NCBI RefSeq assembly: GCF_003286645.3 | Contig: NZ_CP127382.2 | Span: forward strand, 1,364,001-1,428,000 | Origin: Aerococcus tenax | GTDB lineage: Bacteria; Bacillota; Bacilli; Lactobacillales; Aerococcaceae | Reading direction: 5' to 3' | DNA length: 64,000 nt | Part shown: positions 1-8,377 of the stretch, piece by piece | How the letters are laid out: each line of letters starts with the position of its first letter | How positions within the stretch are numbered: position 1 is the first letter of the stretch | Notes under the pieces: generated by a model | Databases searched by the model: none | Seen by the model: the letters and a program-made list of their open reading frames with translations, nothing else | What the model was told of the DNA's origin: nothing | Made by a program: the position numbers and the translations under genes

Positions 1-45
1 ATGAGAGTAAATGACTGGCCCAAATTATCCAGGAAGGAGATTACT

Positions 46-810
46 ATGGCAGCCATCAACGAAGAACAAAACCACTTACTTTTATCCACTTGTTTACTGG
101 CCGGGAAGATTATGATGGAATCGGGTTCCGAATCCTACCGGGTCGAAGATACTATGCAACGGATCGCCCAAAACAGCCACCGTTTCGATACCGCCTCCTA
201 TGTCACCAACACGGCCGTCTTTATGAGCTTAAACAAGCACTCAGACATGCAAATGGTCTTAGTCAAAAAGACCTCCACCGACTTAGCCAAAATTGATGAT
301 ACCAACCAACTTTCCCGCTCTTACGCTGAAGGAAAACTTAACCTGGAAGAACTCTATCAGGCGCTCCAGGCCGTTGATAAGCAAGAAAAAACCTTCCCCT
401 TTAGTGTACAATTATTAGCTGCGGGAGCTGCCAGTGCTGCCTTTATGCTAATGATTGACTCAACCAACTACTGGGATATTGGTTTTGCCTTTGCCATTGC
501 GATCATCGGTTTTGCTATTTCCGAATACTGCAAGGTAGAATTTGAAATTACCTTCCTCAGTGACTTTTTTGCAACTACCGTCATCGGCTTTTTAGCCCTA
601 TCCCTAAACCGCCTAGGACTGGTCAATAACCTGGACTCCTTGATCACGGGCTGTATCATGCCTCTCCTCCCAGGACTGGCCATTACCGGTGCCCTTCGTG
701 ACCTCTTTGCCCGCCAGTTAATTTCGGGCATGGTTCAAGCGGTTAACGCCATCCTAATTGCCATCGTACTCGGTGTCGGTATTGCCCTCACCCTGCAATG
801 GTTAGGTTAG
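46..810 (+). CDS. ThrE-type threonine/serine exporter, N-terminal half (DUF1212/PF06738 type)
   Basis: A 254-aa membrane protein. The first ~120 residues are soluble and match the ThrE/YjjP front domain (GKIMMESGSESYRVEDTMQR, where the Glu and Arg are typical), followed by about five hydrophobic segments (residues ~125-254). The family exports threonine/serine or small dicarboxylates; the substrate here is not determined. I chose the ATG at 46 because AGGAAGGAGA lies directly upstream; the frame is open to base 1. The next gene starts 14 bases later behind its own AAAGGAG, so the two halves that are fused in ThrE are encoded separately, as in many Firmicutes. Family assignment is firm, the substrate is not. 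Confidence 0.85.
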   Translation: MAAINEEQNHLLLSTCLLAGKIMMESGSESYRVEDTMQRIAQNSHRFDTASYVTNTAVFMSLNKHSDMQMVLVKKTSTDLAKIDDTNQLSRSYAEGKLNLEELYQALQAVDKQEKTFPFSVQLLAAGAASAAFMLMIDSTNYWDIGFAFAIAIIGFAISEYCKVEFEITFLSDFFATTVIGFLALSLNRLGLVNNLDSLITGCIMPLLPGLAITGALRDLFARQLISGMVQAVNAILIAIVLGVGIALTLQWLG

Positions 811-824
811 AAAGGAGTTCAGCC

Positions 825-1331
825 ATGTTTACCATTATTGAACAGTTTGCCTTGTCCTTTTTTGGGACGGTCGCCTTTTCCACCATTATTAACGTCCCTA
901 AGCGAGCCTTGATTTATTGTGGCTTAACAGGAGCCAGTGGTTGGATGACCTACTACTTTTTTATGTCCTGGTTTGGGGACTTAATCGTCGCTAACTTCAT
1001 GGCCGCTATCGTTATCGGGATTATCTATATTTACCTCTCGCGCAAGCTGCGCTTACCGGTGATTATTTTAAATACCCCCGCGATTCTACCCTTGGTTCCT
1101 GGTAATGCGGCCTACCTCTTTATCCGTTATGCCGTGCAAGGCAATTATCAGTTAAGTGTCTCCTACCTGATGGACGTTTTCAAGGTTTCCGGAGCCATTG
1201 TTTTTGGTTTTATGTTTGTTAACCTAGCTGAACAACAAATCCGTCGCCAACGCCAAGAACGGGTCCGCCGGCGTTTAAAGAAGAAAGCGGCCAAAGAAAA
1301 GGCCGAAAAAATGAAAATGGCTAAGTCTTAG
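825..1331 (+). CDS. ThrE-type threonine/serine exporter, C-terminal half (DUF3815/ThrE_2 type)
   Basis: A 168-aa integral membrane protein with four or five hydrophobic segments and a very basic C-terminal tail rich in Lys/Arg (residues ~138-168). It matches the small second half of split ThrE exporters, including the segment ending PAILPLVPGNAAYLFIRYA. The start at 825 follows AAAGGAG at 811-817. It would form one transporter with the upstream gene, with which it is co-transcribed. A terminator follows 30 bases after the stop. Confidence 0.83.
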   Translation: MFTIIEQFALSFFGTVAFSTIINVPKRALIYCGLTGASGWMTYYFFMSWFGDLIVANFMAAIVIGIIYIYLSRKLRLPVIILNTPAILPLVPGNAAYLFIRYAVQGNYQLSVSYLMDVFKVSGAIVFGFMFVNLAEQQIRRQRQERVRRRLKKKAAKEKAEKMKMAKS

Positions 1332-1361
1332 TTCTTCGCTTAAATCGCTAGTCATCAAAAA

Positions 1362-1392
1362 AATCAGTGCCACTGTGAGCACTGATTTTTTT
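1362..1392. terminator. Bidirectional intrinsic terminator between thrE-like pair and pdxT
   Basis: Perfect 9-bp stem AATCAGTGC / GCACTGATT (1362-1370 with 1379-1387), 8-base loop, A-run before and T-run after. It serves both converging transcription units. Confidence 0.85.
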
Positions 1393-1403
1393 ACTTCATG
1401 GAA

Positions 1404-1994
1404 TTATTTTATGGCTGCTTGCTTAAAGTCTTCCACTTTTTGAAGAAAGTACTGGTGGATCCGGTAATCCTGGGTCAGTTCGGGGTGGAAGGCTAGACCA
1501 ATTTGATTTTCATATTCAACGCCCACCACCTTACCATCCACTTGGGTCAGAACTTGAACATCTTGATCATAGTCAGCAACATAAGGTGCCCGGATAAAGA
1601 CTGCCGGGTAGTCACTAAGGGGACCAACTTGCGTTTGGGTAGCAAAACTGCCTAGTTGACGGCCATAGGCATTCCGCTCCACGGTCACGGGTAAGGTCCT
1701 TAGGTAACGATTAGTGTCGTTGGCTATGTGGTCGGCTAGAAGAATTAATCCAGCACAGGTAGCTAGGGTTGGTAGCCCATCTTGAATCAATTGGCGCACG
1801 GGTTCTAATAGACCTAACTTTTCCAGCAATTGCCCCTGGACTGTACTTTCCCCTCCCGGTAGGACAAGGCCATCAATATCATCCAGATCCAGGTCTTTGA
1901 GTTGACGAATTTCTTTTACTTGGGCTCCCAGCTGGCGGAGGATATTCTCATGCTCAATGAAAGCCCCTTGGAGGGCGAGTACAGCGATGGTCAT
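1404..1994 (-). CDS. pdxT: Pyridoxal 5'-phosphate synthase, glutaminase subunit PdxT
   Basis: A 196-aa class I glutamine amidotransferase that releases ammonia from glutamine and passes it to PdxS in deoxyxylulose-independent vitamin B6 synthesis. Visible: the start MTIAVLALQGAF, the oxyanion segment LPGGEST, the nucleophile Cys in ATCAGLILLA and the His/Glu pair in AFHPEL near the C-terminus. The start at 1994 restores the usual PdxT length; the frame runs further upstream only because it overlaps the end of pdxS. It starts 1 base after the pdxS stop, so the two are translationally linked. Confidence 0.95.
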   Translation of the reverse strand: MTIAVLALQGAFIEHENILRQLGAQVKEIRQLKDLDLDDIDGLVLPGGESTVQGQLLEKLGLLEPVRQLIQDGLPTLATCAGLILLADHIANDTNRYLRTLPVTVERNAYGRQLGSFATQTQVGPLSDYPAVFIRAPYVADYDQDVQVLTQVDGKVVGVEYENQIGLAFHPELTQDYRIHQYFLQKVEDFKQAAIK

Positions 1995-1995
1995 C

Positions 1996-2871
1996 TTACT
2001 GGCCTCGCTCTTCCATAATGATTTGAATTTCACTTGGATTGATCCCCACCATGGCTTCTCCCAAGTCTTCAGATAAGTGGGCAATTAATTGGGCATCTTG
2101 GTAGTTGGTCACAGCTTGAACGATGGCGGAAGCCCGCTTAGCTGGGTCTCCTGACTTGAAGATTCCTGAACCAACAAAGACCCCTTCAGCCCCTAATTGC
2201 ATCATTAAGGCGGCATCAGCTGGGGTGGCTACCCCACCGGCAGAAAAGTTAACTACAGGTAATTTACCATGGTCGTGGACATATTGGACTAAATGATAAG
2301 GGACTTTAAGTTGTTTAGCTGCTTCATAGAGCTCATCTTCTGCTAATGAAGCGACTTGGCGGATTTGGGCATTGATCTTTCGAAGGTGACGGACAGCTTG
2401 AACCACGTCACCTGTTCCTGGTTCTCCCTTAGTTCGAATCATGGAGGCTCCTTCTTCAATCCGACGTAGGGCTTCTCCTAGGTCACGAGCCCCACAAACA
2501 AAAGGCACCTTGAAGGCGGTCTTATCAATATGATAAACGTCATCAGCAGGGGAAAGAACTTCTGATTCATCAATATAGTCAATCTCAATGGCTTCTAGAA
2601 TTTGCGCTTCAACAAAGTGACCAATCCGTACCTTAGCCATAACCGGAATCGATACCGCCTCTTGGATACCCTTAATCATTTTCGGATCACTCATCCGGGA
2701 AACCCCACCGGCTGCTCGGATGTCAGCTGGAATCCGTTCCAGAGCCATAACTGCTGCAGCTCCAGCAGCTTCGGCAATTCGCGCTTGTTCTGGTGTGGTA
2801 ACATCCATAATTACCCCACCCTTTAGCATCTGGGCCAGGGCTTGGTTTAATTCATATTGTGTCTTTGTCAT
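1996..2871 (-). CDS. pdxS: Pyridoxal 5'-phosphate synthase, synthase subunit PdxS
   Basis: A 291-aa (beta/alpha)8 lyase that makes PLP from ribose-5-phosphate, glyceraldehyde-3-phosphate and PdxT-derived ammonia. The sequence shows the family's [16 protein letters not shown] and [15 protein letters not shown] (first catalytic Lys), and the second Lys in [11 protein letters not shown]. Length is normal. CCTCCT at 2879-2884 is the ribosome-binding site on the minus strand. It heads the pdxST operon and is transcribed divergently from pdxR. Confidence 0.97.
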   Translation of the reverse strand: MTKTQYELNQALAQMLKGGVIMDVTTPEQARIAEAAGAAAVMALERIPADIRAAGGVSRMSDPKMIKGIQEAVSIPVMAKVRIGHFVEAQILEAIEIDYIDESEVLSPADDVYHIDKTAFKVPFVCGARDLGEALRRIEEGASMIRTKGEPGTGDVVQAVRHLRKINAQIRQVASLAEDELYEAAKQLKVPYHLVQYVHDHGKLPVVNFSAGGVATPADAALMMQLGAEGVFVGSGIFKSGDPAKRASAIVQAVTNYQDAQLIAHLSEDLGEAMVGINPSEIQIIMEERGQ

Positions 2872-2921
2872 ATAATGACCTCCTTGATTTGTTGCTTTGC
2901 GCTTGTTAAGCTATATCATAA

Positions 2922-2950
2922 ATTAAAAGTGGTCATAGACAAATAGTCAA
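2922..2950 (-). promoter_or_regulatory. pdxST promoter with PdxR-like operator
   Basis: On the minus strand TTGACT (2945-2950), 17 bases, TTTAAT (2922-2927) forms a good sigma-A promoter. The spacer holds AAAGTGGTCATAGAC (plus strand, 2926-2940), which resembles the AAAGTGGWCTA motif I recall for PdxR regulators, partly repeated as ATAGTCAAAGTCA (2944-2956). Promoter confidence is moderate; operator assignment is an inference. Confidence 0.6.
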
Positions 2951-2988
2951 AGTCACAATAAAAAAGAAGCCAGTAAGGAGAAGAAAAG

Positions 2989-4386
2989 ATGTTAACCTAC
3001 CATCTAAAAAAAGGCCCAATCCCCCTTTATCAACAATTATACCAAGCTATTAAAAGCGATATCATGGCCGGTAAACTAGTCAATGAAGAAAAACTACCTT
3101 CTAAACGCAGCTTAGCCAGAAATTTAGGCGTTAGTACCATAACGGTTGAAAATGCATATGACCAGTTGATTGTTGAAGGCCTCGTTTATAGCCAAGAGAA
3201 ACGGGGCTATTATGTCAATGAGTGTCACGGCCTTCCCAGTCTAAAAGCGCAAGAAAAAATCGACCACCATATCCGCCTTCCCCAAGAAGAACACTTTATT
3301 TTCAACTTTTCCGAAAATCAAAGTCAGTCCGATAGCTTTCCCTTTTCGATTATGAACCGGATGATGCATGACACCATCGTCAATTACCATGCCGACCTGC
3401 TCAAACCGCCCCTGGGTGGTGGAGTGGCCGCCTTAAGAGAAGCGATTGCTAGTCACTTGGCTTCCTTTCGCGGGATGGCTGTCGATCCCAAGCAGATTAT
3501 TGTCGGAGCAGGGACGGAATACCTCTACGGCTTACTGATTCAACTCCTAGGGCGGGACAAGGTCTATTGCATTGAAAATCCGGGCTACCCCAAACTACGG
3601 CAAATTTACACCAAGCAAGGCGTTGATTGTCGCTTGGCCGGGATCGATGACCAGGGATTAATGGTGAAAGAACTCGATAAAAAGCAAGCCCAAATCGCCC
3701 ACCTTAATCCCACCCATCACTTTCCTACTGGCATCACCATGTCGGTCAGTCGCCGCTACCAATTGCTGGCCTGGGCCAATGAAGCCAATGACCGTTACCT
3801 TATTGAGGATGATTATGATAGTGAATTTCGCTTCCATGGTAAGCCCCTCCCCACCCTGCAAAGTATTGATGCCAGTGCCAAAGTGATTTATCTCAACACC
3901 TTTTCCAAGTCCCTGGCTCCGACCATTCGCATTTCCTATATGGTTCTCCCAGCCCAACTGGCCAACCAATTCTATCGAGACCTCTCCTTTTACTCCTGCA
4001 CCGTGTCAACCTTTGAGCAGTACAGTCTAGCCCAGTTTATCCAAGAAGGCTATTTTGAAAAGCACATTAATCGCATGCGCCGCCACTATAGTAAGAAAAG
4101 AGAAAAAGTCACCCAGTTGATTAAAGACCACTTTTCCACTGATCAATGCCAAATTATCGAAGGTGAAACCGGGCTCCACCTGGTCTTAAAATTACAGACT
4201 TCCCTGTCCGATCTAGAAGTAAAAGAACGTTTACTTCAGCAGGGAATCGGGATTAAGAGTGTTTCCGACTATGATATGGAGCCAGTGGCGGAAAGTCGCC
4301 AGCTCTTTCTCTTGAATGATGCCGCCGTTGACCTCAGTAAACTCCAGAAAGCACTCGCCATCGTCAAGACAGAATTGTTTTCCTAG
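2989..4386 (+). CDS. pdxR: MocR/GntR-family regulator of vitamin B6 synthesis, PdxR-like
   Basis: A 465-aa two-domain regulator. Residues ~1-75 are a GntR winged helix (PLYQQLYQAIKSDI...LPSKRSLARNLGVS), and residues ~110-465 are a fold-type I aminotransferase-like domain with the PLP-lysine region LNTFSKSLAPTIRISY and the Asp of EDDYDSEFR. Such regulators sense PLP. Its position head to head with pdxST, with one shared 117-base control region, supports the PdxR role. The ATG at 2989 follows AAGGAG. Confidence 0.88.
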   Translation: MLTYHLKKGPIPLYQQLYQAIKSDIMAGKLVNEEKLPSKRSLARNLGVSTITVENAYDQLIVEGLVYSQEKRGYYVNECHGLPSLKAQEKIDHHIRLPQEEHFIFNFSENQSQSDSFPFSIMNRMMHDTIVNYHADLLKPPLGGGVAALREAIASHLASFRGMAVDPKQIIVGAGTEYLYGLLIQLLGRDKVYCIENPGYPKLRQIYTKQGVDCRLAGIDDQGLMVKELDKKQAQIAHLNPTHHFPTGITMSVSRRYQLLAWANEANDRYLIEDDYDSEFRFHGKPLPTLQSIDASAKVIYLNTFSKSLAPTIRISYMVLPAQLANQFYRDLSFYSCTVSTFEQYSLAQFIQEGYFEKHINRMRRHYSKKREKVTQLIKDHFSTDQCQIIEGETGLHLVLKLQTSLSDLEVKERLLQQGIGIKSVSDYDMEPVAESRQLFLLNDAAVDLSKLQKALAIVKTELFS

Positions 4387-4393
4387 CTTATGT

Positions 4394-4427
4394 CTAGCTA
4401 ATCAATGCCGGACTGGCTAGTTTTTTT
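4394..4427 (+). terminator. Probable terminator of pdxR
   Basis: Short stem CTAGC (4394-4398) / GCTAG (4416-4420) followed by seven T residues (4421-4427). The stem is weak but the position right after pdxR fits. Confidence 0.5.
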
Positions 4428-4474
4428 AAGGGGAATGATATATAATGAATTAACTTTTTGGGAGGTTAATTATT

Positions 4475-5029
4475 ATGAAGCATTTAGGTAGCCAAAAACT
4501 AGAAAGTGAGCGCCTCATCTTACGACCCTTTGAATTGACTGATGTCGACCAGGCCTACCAGCACTGGACCAGTGACCCGGAAGTCACCAAGTACCTAACC
4601 TGGCCCAGCCACCAGTCTCCTGCTGTCACCAAGGAAGTGATTTCCCAATGGGTGGCTAACTATAGTCGCCCAGACTTCTACCAATGGGCCATTGTTCTAA
4701 AGGCAAGTAATGAAGTGATCGGTAGTATTTCCGCCGTTGATGTCAAAGAAAAAATTTCTGCCGTCCATATTGGCTATGCTATTGGCCGAAAATGGTGGGG
4801 CTTGGGGATAACTACCGAAGCCTTTGAGCGTATTATTCCTTTCTTCTTTGATGAAGTTGGAGTCAACCGGATTGAATCCATGCACGATCCTAAAAACCCA
4901 GCCTCTGGCAAGGTCATGGAACATTGCGGCTTAGTTTATGAAGGGACCCTCCGCCAAGCCGACCGAAACAACCAAGGTCTCTGTGATGCCGCCTACTACG
5001 GCCTCCTAAGAGAAGATTATTATCGTTAA
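4475..5029 (+). CDS. GNAT-family N-acetyltransferase (RimJ/RimL type)
   Basis: A 184-aa acetyltransferase of the Acetyltransf_3 group, which acetylates protein N-termini or small amines with acetyl-CoA. It starts with the typical LESERLILRPFELTD and contains the acetyl-CoA loop IGYAIGRKWWGLGITTEA (residues ~100-117) and NRIESMHDPKNPASGKVMEHCG. Start at 4475 behind GGGAGG. It has its own TATAAT at 4441-4446 and a terminator behind it, so it is probably a single-gene unit. The target cannot be read from the sequence. Confidence 0.85.
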   Translation: MKHLGSQKLESERLILRPFELTDVDQAYQHWTSDPEVTKYLTWPSHQSPAVTKEVISQWVANYSRPDFYQWAIVLKASNEVIGSISAVDVKEKISAVHIGYAIGRKWWGLGITTEAFERIIPFFFDEVGVNRIESMHDPKNPASGKVMEHCGLVYEGTLRQADRNNQGLCDAAYYGLLREDYYR

Positions 5030-5032
5030 GAC

Positions 5033-5117
5033 AAAAAGCAGCGAAGAACGGGTGACCCAAACAGTTGGACTAAGCATTCAACTTTTGGGAATCACTACAA
5101 CAATTCGCTGCTTTTTT
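5033..5117. terminator. Long bidirectional terminator hairpin
   Basis: Outer stem AAAAAGCAGCGAA (5033-5045) / TTCGCTGCTTTTT (5104-5116), 13 bp perfect, with T-runs on both strands. The 58-base interior folds again (CCCAA...TTGGG and GTTG...CAAC). It separates the acetyltransferase from the converging 62-aa gene. Confidence 0.85.
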
Positions 5118-5159
5118 CTATTTCTTAGCCTTATTTCGATAGGCTAAGTTGTTAACTTT

Positions 5160-5348
5160 TTACCAATTTTCCTTGTCCCAAGACAAGCCATCTAATTGTC
5201 CGCTAGCTTGCTGGTAACGTAAATCCAAGGCTTCAATGGCCGCTTGGCAGGCCTTTAGATAGGCGCGTTGGCCGTAGTCTTGACTTTCCTTTTCGGCCTT
5301 CTCGAGAACTTCTTTGGCCCAGGGGCCTAATGGATCATGTTCAATCAT
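5160..5348 (-). CDS. Small hypothetical protein (62 aa)
   Basis: I do not recognise this protein. It is 62 aa, acidic, without signal peptide or membrane segment, and predicted mostly helical, with Lys/Glu-rich heptads in the middle. It starts 9 bases after the preceding oxidoreductase, with its AACCTCCT ribosome-binding site (read on the minus strand) overlapping that gene's stop codon, so it is almost certainly translated and co-transcribed. A long terminator lies downstream. No function is proposed. Confidence 0.6.
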   Translation of the reverse strand: MIEHDPLGPWAKEVLEKAEKESQDYGQRAYLKACQAAIEALDLRYQQASGQLDGLSWDKENW

Positions 5349-5357
5349 AATAACCTC

Positions 5358-6047
5358 CTAGTGTCGTGTCGTTTTTGGCAAGGTGGCTTCCAGCATTTCT
5401 AATTCATCCAGTCGCCCCTCCCAGGCATCGATCAATAAGTCAATTTTGCTTATAAGTTCAGGAGAAAAATCTTCCTGCCGACTTCTTAAATGATCGATTA
5501 ACCAACGGCTCCTTTGGTTAAAACTGCCCCGTTTAGGATTCAAGAGATAGTATTGAAAGGCAACATATTTCTTGGCTTGGGCCTCTTCACTGAGATAGTG
5601 GTATTGACTGAGAATAAAGGCAGGAAGAAATTCCCACTTTAAGGTCTGACACAGGGTTTGATAAGGGCTAAAGAGGGTCGATAAGCTGACATTGTTCTTC
5701 CCGCCAGCCTGGTAATAAGACAAGGGGCTCCCTACCGTCACTATCAAACCCAGTGATTTTCCTGCAAGATGCTTACCATTCTGGTCTAGGAAATCATCAC
5801 TTAACAGGTCCTGTAACCATTGCACCATATGGCCGGGGGCTTGGTACCAATAGAGGGGGAACTGTAAATAAATTCGCTCACTCTCTAAAAGGGTTTCTTG
5901 GGATTCCTGGATAAAGTCATCATTATAATTGGTTGGGACAGGGATAAATTTAATTTCTTTGGGGCAAGCTGCCCTTAGAAATTGGTGACTACTAGAATTT
6001 TCCAATTCAGGATGTCCACAAAAAATACTTACTGTCACTCTACCCAT
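5358..6047 (-). CDS. NAD(P)H oxidoreductase, flavodoxin-2 / MdaB-YwrO-like fold
   Basis: A 229-aa protein of the Flavodoxin_2 family (NQO1/MdaB/Kef ancillary group), FMN- or FAD-dependent quinone reductases. Motifs: GHPELENSSSHQFL near the N-terminus and LQFPLYWYQAPGHMVQWLQD at ~85-105, both hallmarks of the family. AAGGAG abuts the ATG at 6045-6047 with no spacer; a GTG three codons downstream (6036-6038) would be better spaced and may be the real start. First gene of a two-gene unit with the 62-aa gene. Confidence 0.8.
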   Translation of the reverse strand: MGRVTVSIFCGHPELENSSSHQFLRAACPKEIKFIPVPTNYNDDFIQESQETLLESERIYLQFPLYWYQAPGHMVQWLQDLLSDDFLDQNGKHLAGKSLGLIVTVGSPLSYYQAGGKNNVSLSTLFSPYQTLCQTLKWEFLPAFILSQYHYLSEEAQAKKYVAFQYYLLNPKRGSFNQRSRWLIDHLRSRQEDFSPELISKIDLLIDAWEGRLDELEMLEATLPKTTRH

Positions 6048-6154
6048 CTCCTTTTCCTGGTTCGCTTCCTATTGTAACAAATCACTCACAGCTTAGCAGT
6101 CTAGCGGGCTCAGAAAGAGCCGTTTTAATGAACCCTGTTAAATTTAGTCATAAA

Positions 6155-6189
6155 AAAAGCCAAGTCAGTTTTATCCTAACTTGGCTTTT
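6155..6189 (-). terminator. Terminator of the sugar ABC importer operon
   Basis: Perfect stem AAAAGCCAAGT (6155-6165) / ACTTGGCTTTT (6179-6189), followed on the minus strand by a run of seven T. It lies 18 bases after the stop of the binding-protein gene. Confidence 0.88.
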
Positions 6190-6206
6190 CCTGTAATAAT
6201 TTTTTA

Positions 6207-7532
6207 TTAATCTTCCCTAGCATTGACTTGGTCGAGGGCTTTTTGAGCGGTTTCTTGGGCTTCAGCTAGGGCTTCTTCTGCTGGGATATTTTGCAGTTCT
6301 ACCTTATCTCGAGCGTCAGAAAGGGCTTGATAAATTTTACCACCGGTAGGATCCGTAAAGCTATATGAAGCATGGGTCGATTGGTCCATGGGCGTCTTAT
6401 AGGCCGGATTTTCAGCTAGGAATTCACTAAAGCCTGGGACCTGATTCATAGTTTCATCAATACGGACTGGTACATAACCCACCGCCTTGGTCCAGTCAGC
6501 TTGGACTTGGGGACTGGTAAAGTATTTAATCCATTCAAAAGCCGCTCTTGCCTCCTGGTCAGAGGCTTGGTCAGGGATAGCTAAGTATAAGCCTTCCGAC
6601 ATAGGGCGGGGTTCATGGCCATTGTAGCCTGGTTGTTCTGCTGAACCAATAATATCAAAATCAAGGTCCGCCTTATCACCAGATGAACCCGTATAGCTGA
6701 TCGACTTACCGGTCATAACATTGTCAATAGTCCGGTACCAATATTCCCAACCTTGTCCCCCAGATTCAATGGGACTGGTGCCGTCATGGATATTTTTCCG
6801 GATGAAGTTCCAGGAATCAACCCAAGGCGCTTGGTCAATCAGAACCTGGGTGCCATCATCAGAAATAATTTGCCCACCAGAACTATAGGCGATGTCAATC
6901 AAATTATCGGTCCCCCACATTAACTGATGACCATTTTCAACATAGCCATCTTCTTGTAGCTGTTTAGAATAAGCCATCACGTTTTCCCAGGAATCATACA
7001 TATCATCAGGGTCAACACCCGCTTCGTCTAAGATATCCTTACGGTAATACATGACCTGGGTGGTCCCAAAGGCCGGGAAACCGTAGACTTTACCGTCAGA
7101 AATGGCTAAGTCCATAAAAACTGGCAGAAAGTCATTGGGATCCATGGTAGCATCCATGAAATCGTTGAGAGGTTTAAGAATTTGCGAGTCCGATTGTTCG
7201 ACAATGTCATCCGATAAGACCACTGCCGGAGCGATGTCAGCTGCAATGGCCGCTTGGAGTTTCTGATAGGTTTCATCATAATTAGCCTGAGCCACACCGA
7301 TCACGCGAACTTGGTCTTGGCTATTATTGAAGTCCTCAATAATTTCCTCCATGGTTTGTCCGGCAATGGAACCCAGACCATACCAAAATTCTATTTCCAC
7401 CCGGTCACCGCTTGCTTGGTCACTATGCTTGCGGTCATATTCAGCTAGGGCTTCCTGGGCTTGCTGGGAGCACCCTCCCAGGAACAGCAAGGCAGTAAAC
7501 AGGGTCAGTAAAATTCTTACAAATTTCTTCAT
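6207..7532 (-). CDS. Carbohydrate ABC transporter, substrate-binding lipoprotein (UgpB/family 1)
   Basis: A 441-aa extracellular solute-binding protein. The start at 7532 is chosen because AAAGGA lies 8 bases upstream and it gives a clean lipoprotein signal: KK at residues 2-3, a hydrophobic stretch, and lipobox LGGC with Cys at 21. The mature part carries SBP family 1 features (IEFWYGLG..., KLQAAIAADIAPAVV, EGLYLAIP, AAFEWIKYFTSP). It is the last of four genes in the order ATPase-permease-permease-binding protein. The closest type is the glycerol-3-phosphate/oligosaccharide group; the ligand is not known. Confidence 0.85.
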   Translation of the reverse strand: MKKFVRILLTLFTALLFLGGCSQQAQEALAEYDRKHSDQASGDRVEIEFWYGLGSIAGQTMEEIIEDFNNSQDQVRVIGVAQANYDETYQKLQAAIAADIAPAVVLSDDIVEQSDSQILKPLNDFMDATMDPNDFLPVFMDLAISDGKVYGFPAFGTTQVMYYRKDILDEAGVDPDDMYDSWENVMAYSKQLQEDGYVENGHQLMWGTDNLIDIAYSSGGQIISDDGTQVLIDQAPWVDSWNFIRKNIHDGTSPIESGGQGWEYWYRTIDNVMTGKSISYTGSSGDKADLDFDIIGSAEQPGYNGHEPRPMSEGLYLAIPDQASDQEARAAFEWIKYFTSPQVQADWTKAVGYVPVRIDETMNQVPGFSEFLAENPAYKTPMDQSTHASYSFTDPTGGKIYQALSDARDKVELQNIPAEEALAEAQETAQKALDQVNARED

Positions 7533-7537
7533 CTTGA

Positions 7538-8377
7538 TCATCCTTTCGTTCCCGAGCCAGAAATCCCTTGTACAAACCATTTTTGTAGGAGGATAAAGAG
7601 AATCAATAAGGGAACCACAACCAGGGTATTAGCTGCCATCAGCCGTGGAAGGTTATCGATAAAGTTCCCTTGAGTGGTAAAGAGCTGGTTCAAACCATTG
7701 GAGACCAGCATCTTGGCCTCACTAGAGATGATCAGGGATGGCCACATGTAGTTATTATAATGGGTCACAAAGTTGATCAAGGCGGTGGTTAAAATCGCTG
7801 AACGTGAATAAGGAACGATAATCCGCCATAAGATTTGCCAAGAATTGGCCCCCTCCACTTGGCCGGCTTCGACTAATTCAATCGGCACGGAACGGAAGGT
7901 CTGCACCAGATAAAAAATTGAGAAGACACTAGCAATATTGGATACAATCAAACCGGTTAAGGTATCTAAAAGTCCCATTTGTGCTAGGATCACAAAAGAT
8001 GGCACATAGGTAGTGGCCACCGGTAACATATAGGTTAATAAGATGGAGGTATAGAGAAATTTTTTCCCTTTAAAGTGGAAGAAGACTAAACCATAAGCCA
8101 TCAAAGCACTCAGAACTAACTGCACAATAACAATGACTAAAGCCGTAAAGATACTGTTAAAGATATAGAGGTCAAATGGCCCTAATTCAAAAACACCCGC
8201 AAAATTCTTAAAGGAAAGAAAATCAGGAGCTAAGGACGCAGGATCAGATAAGATGGTTGCCGCATCTTTAAAGGCATTTGATGCCATCCATAATAAGGGA
8301 TAAACCATTAAAAAGCTGAGGAATAAGAGTAAGATCGAACGGATAATTCCCTTACTATCCCATTTTTTATTTCTCAT
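7538..8377 (-). CDS. Carbohydrate ABC transporter permease (UgpE/MalG type)
   Basis: A 279-aa inner-membrane subunit with six transmembrane segments and the EAA loop VEAGQVEGANSWQILWRIIVP at ~190-210, which docks on the ATPase. Start codon overlaps the preceding permease by 4 bases (ATGA). Its TGA stop lies 5 bases before the ATG of the binding-protein gene. Together with the neighbouring permease it forms the heterodimeric channel. Confidence 0.9.
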   Translation of the reverse strand: MRNKKWDSKGIIRSILLLFLSFLMVYPLLWMASNAFKDAATILSDPASLAPDFLSFKNFAGVFELGPFDLYIFNSIFTALVIVIVQLVLSALMAYGLVFFHFKGKKFLYTSILLTYMLPVATTYVPSFVILAQMGLLDTLTGLIVSNIASVFSIFYLVQTFRSVPIELVEAGQVEGANSWQILWRIIVPYSRSAILTTALINFVTHYNNYMWPSLIISSEAKMLVSNGLNQLFTTQGNFIDNLPRLMAANTLVVVPLLILFILLQKWFVQGISGSGTKG

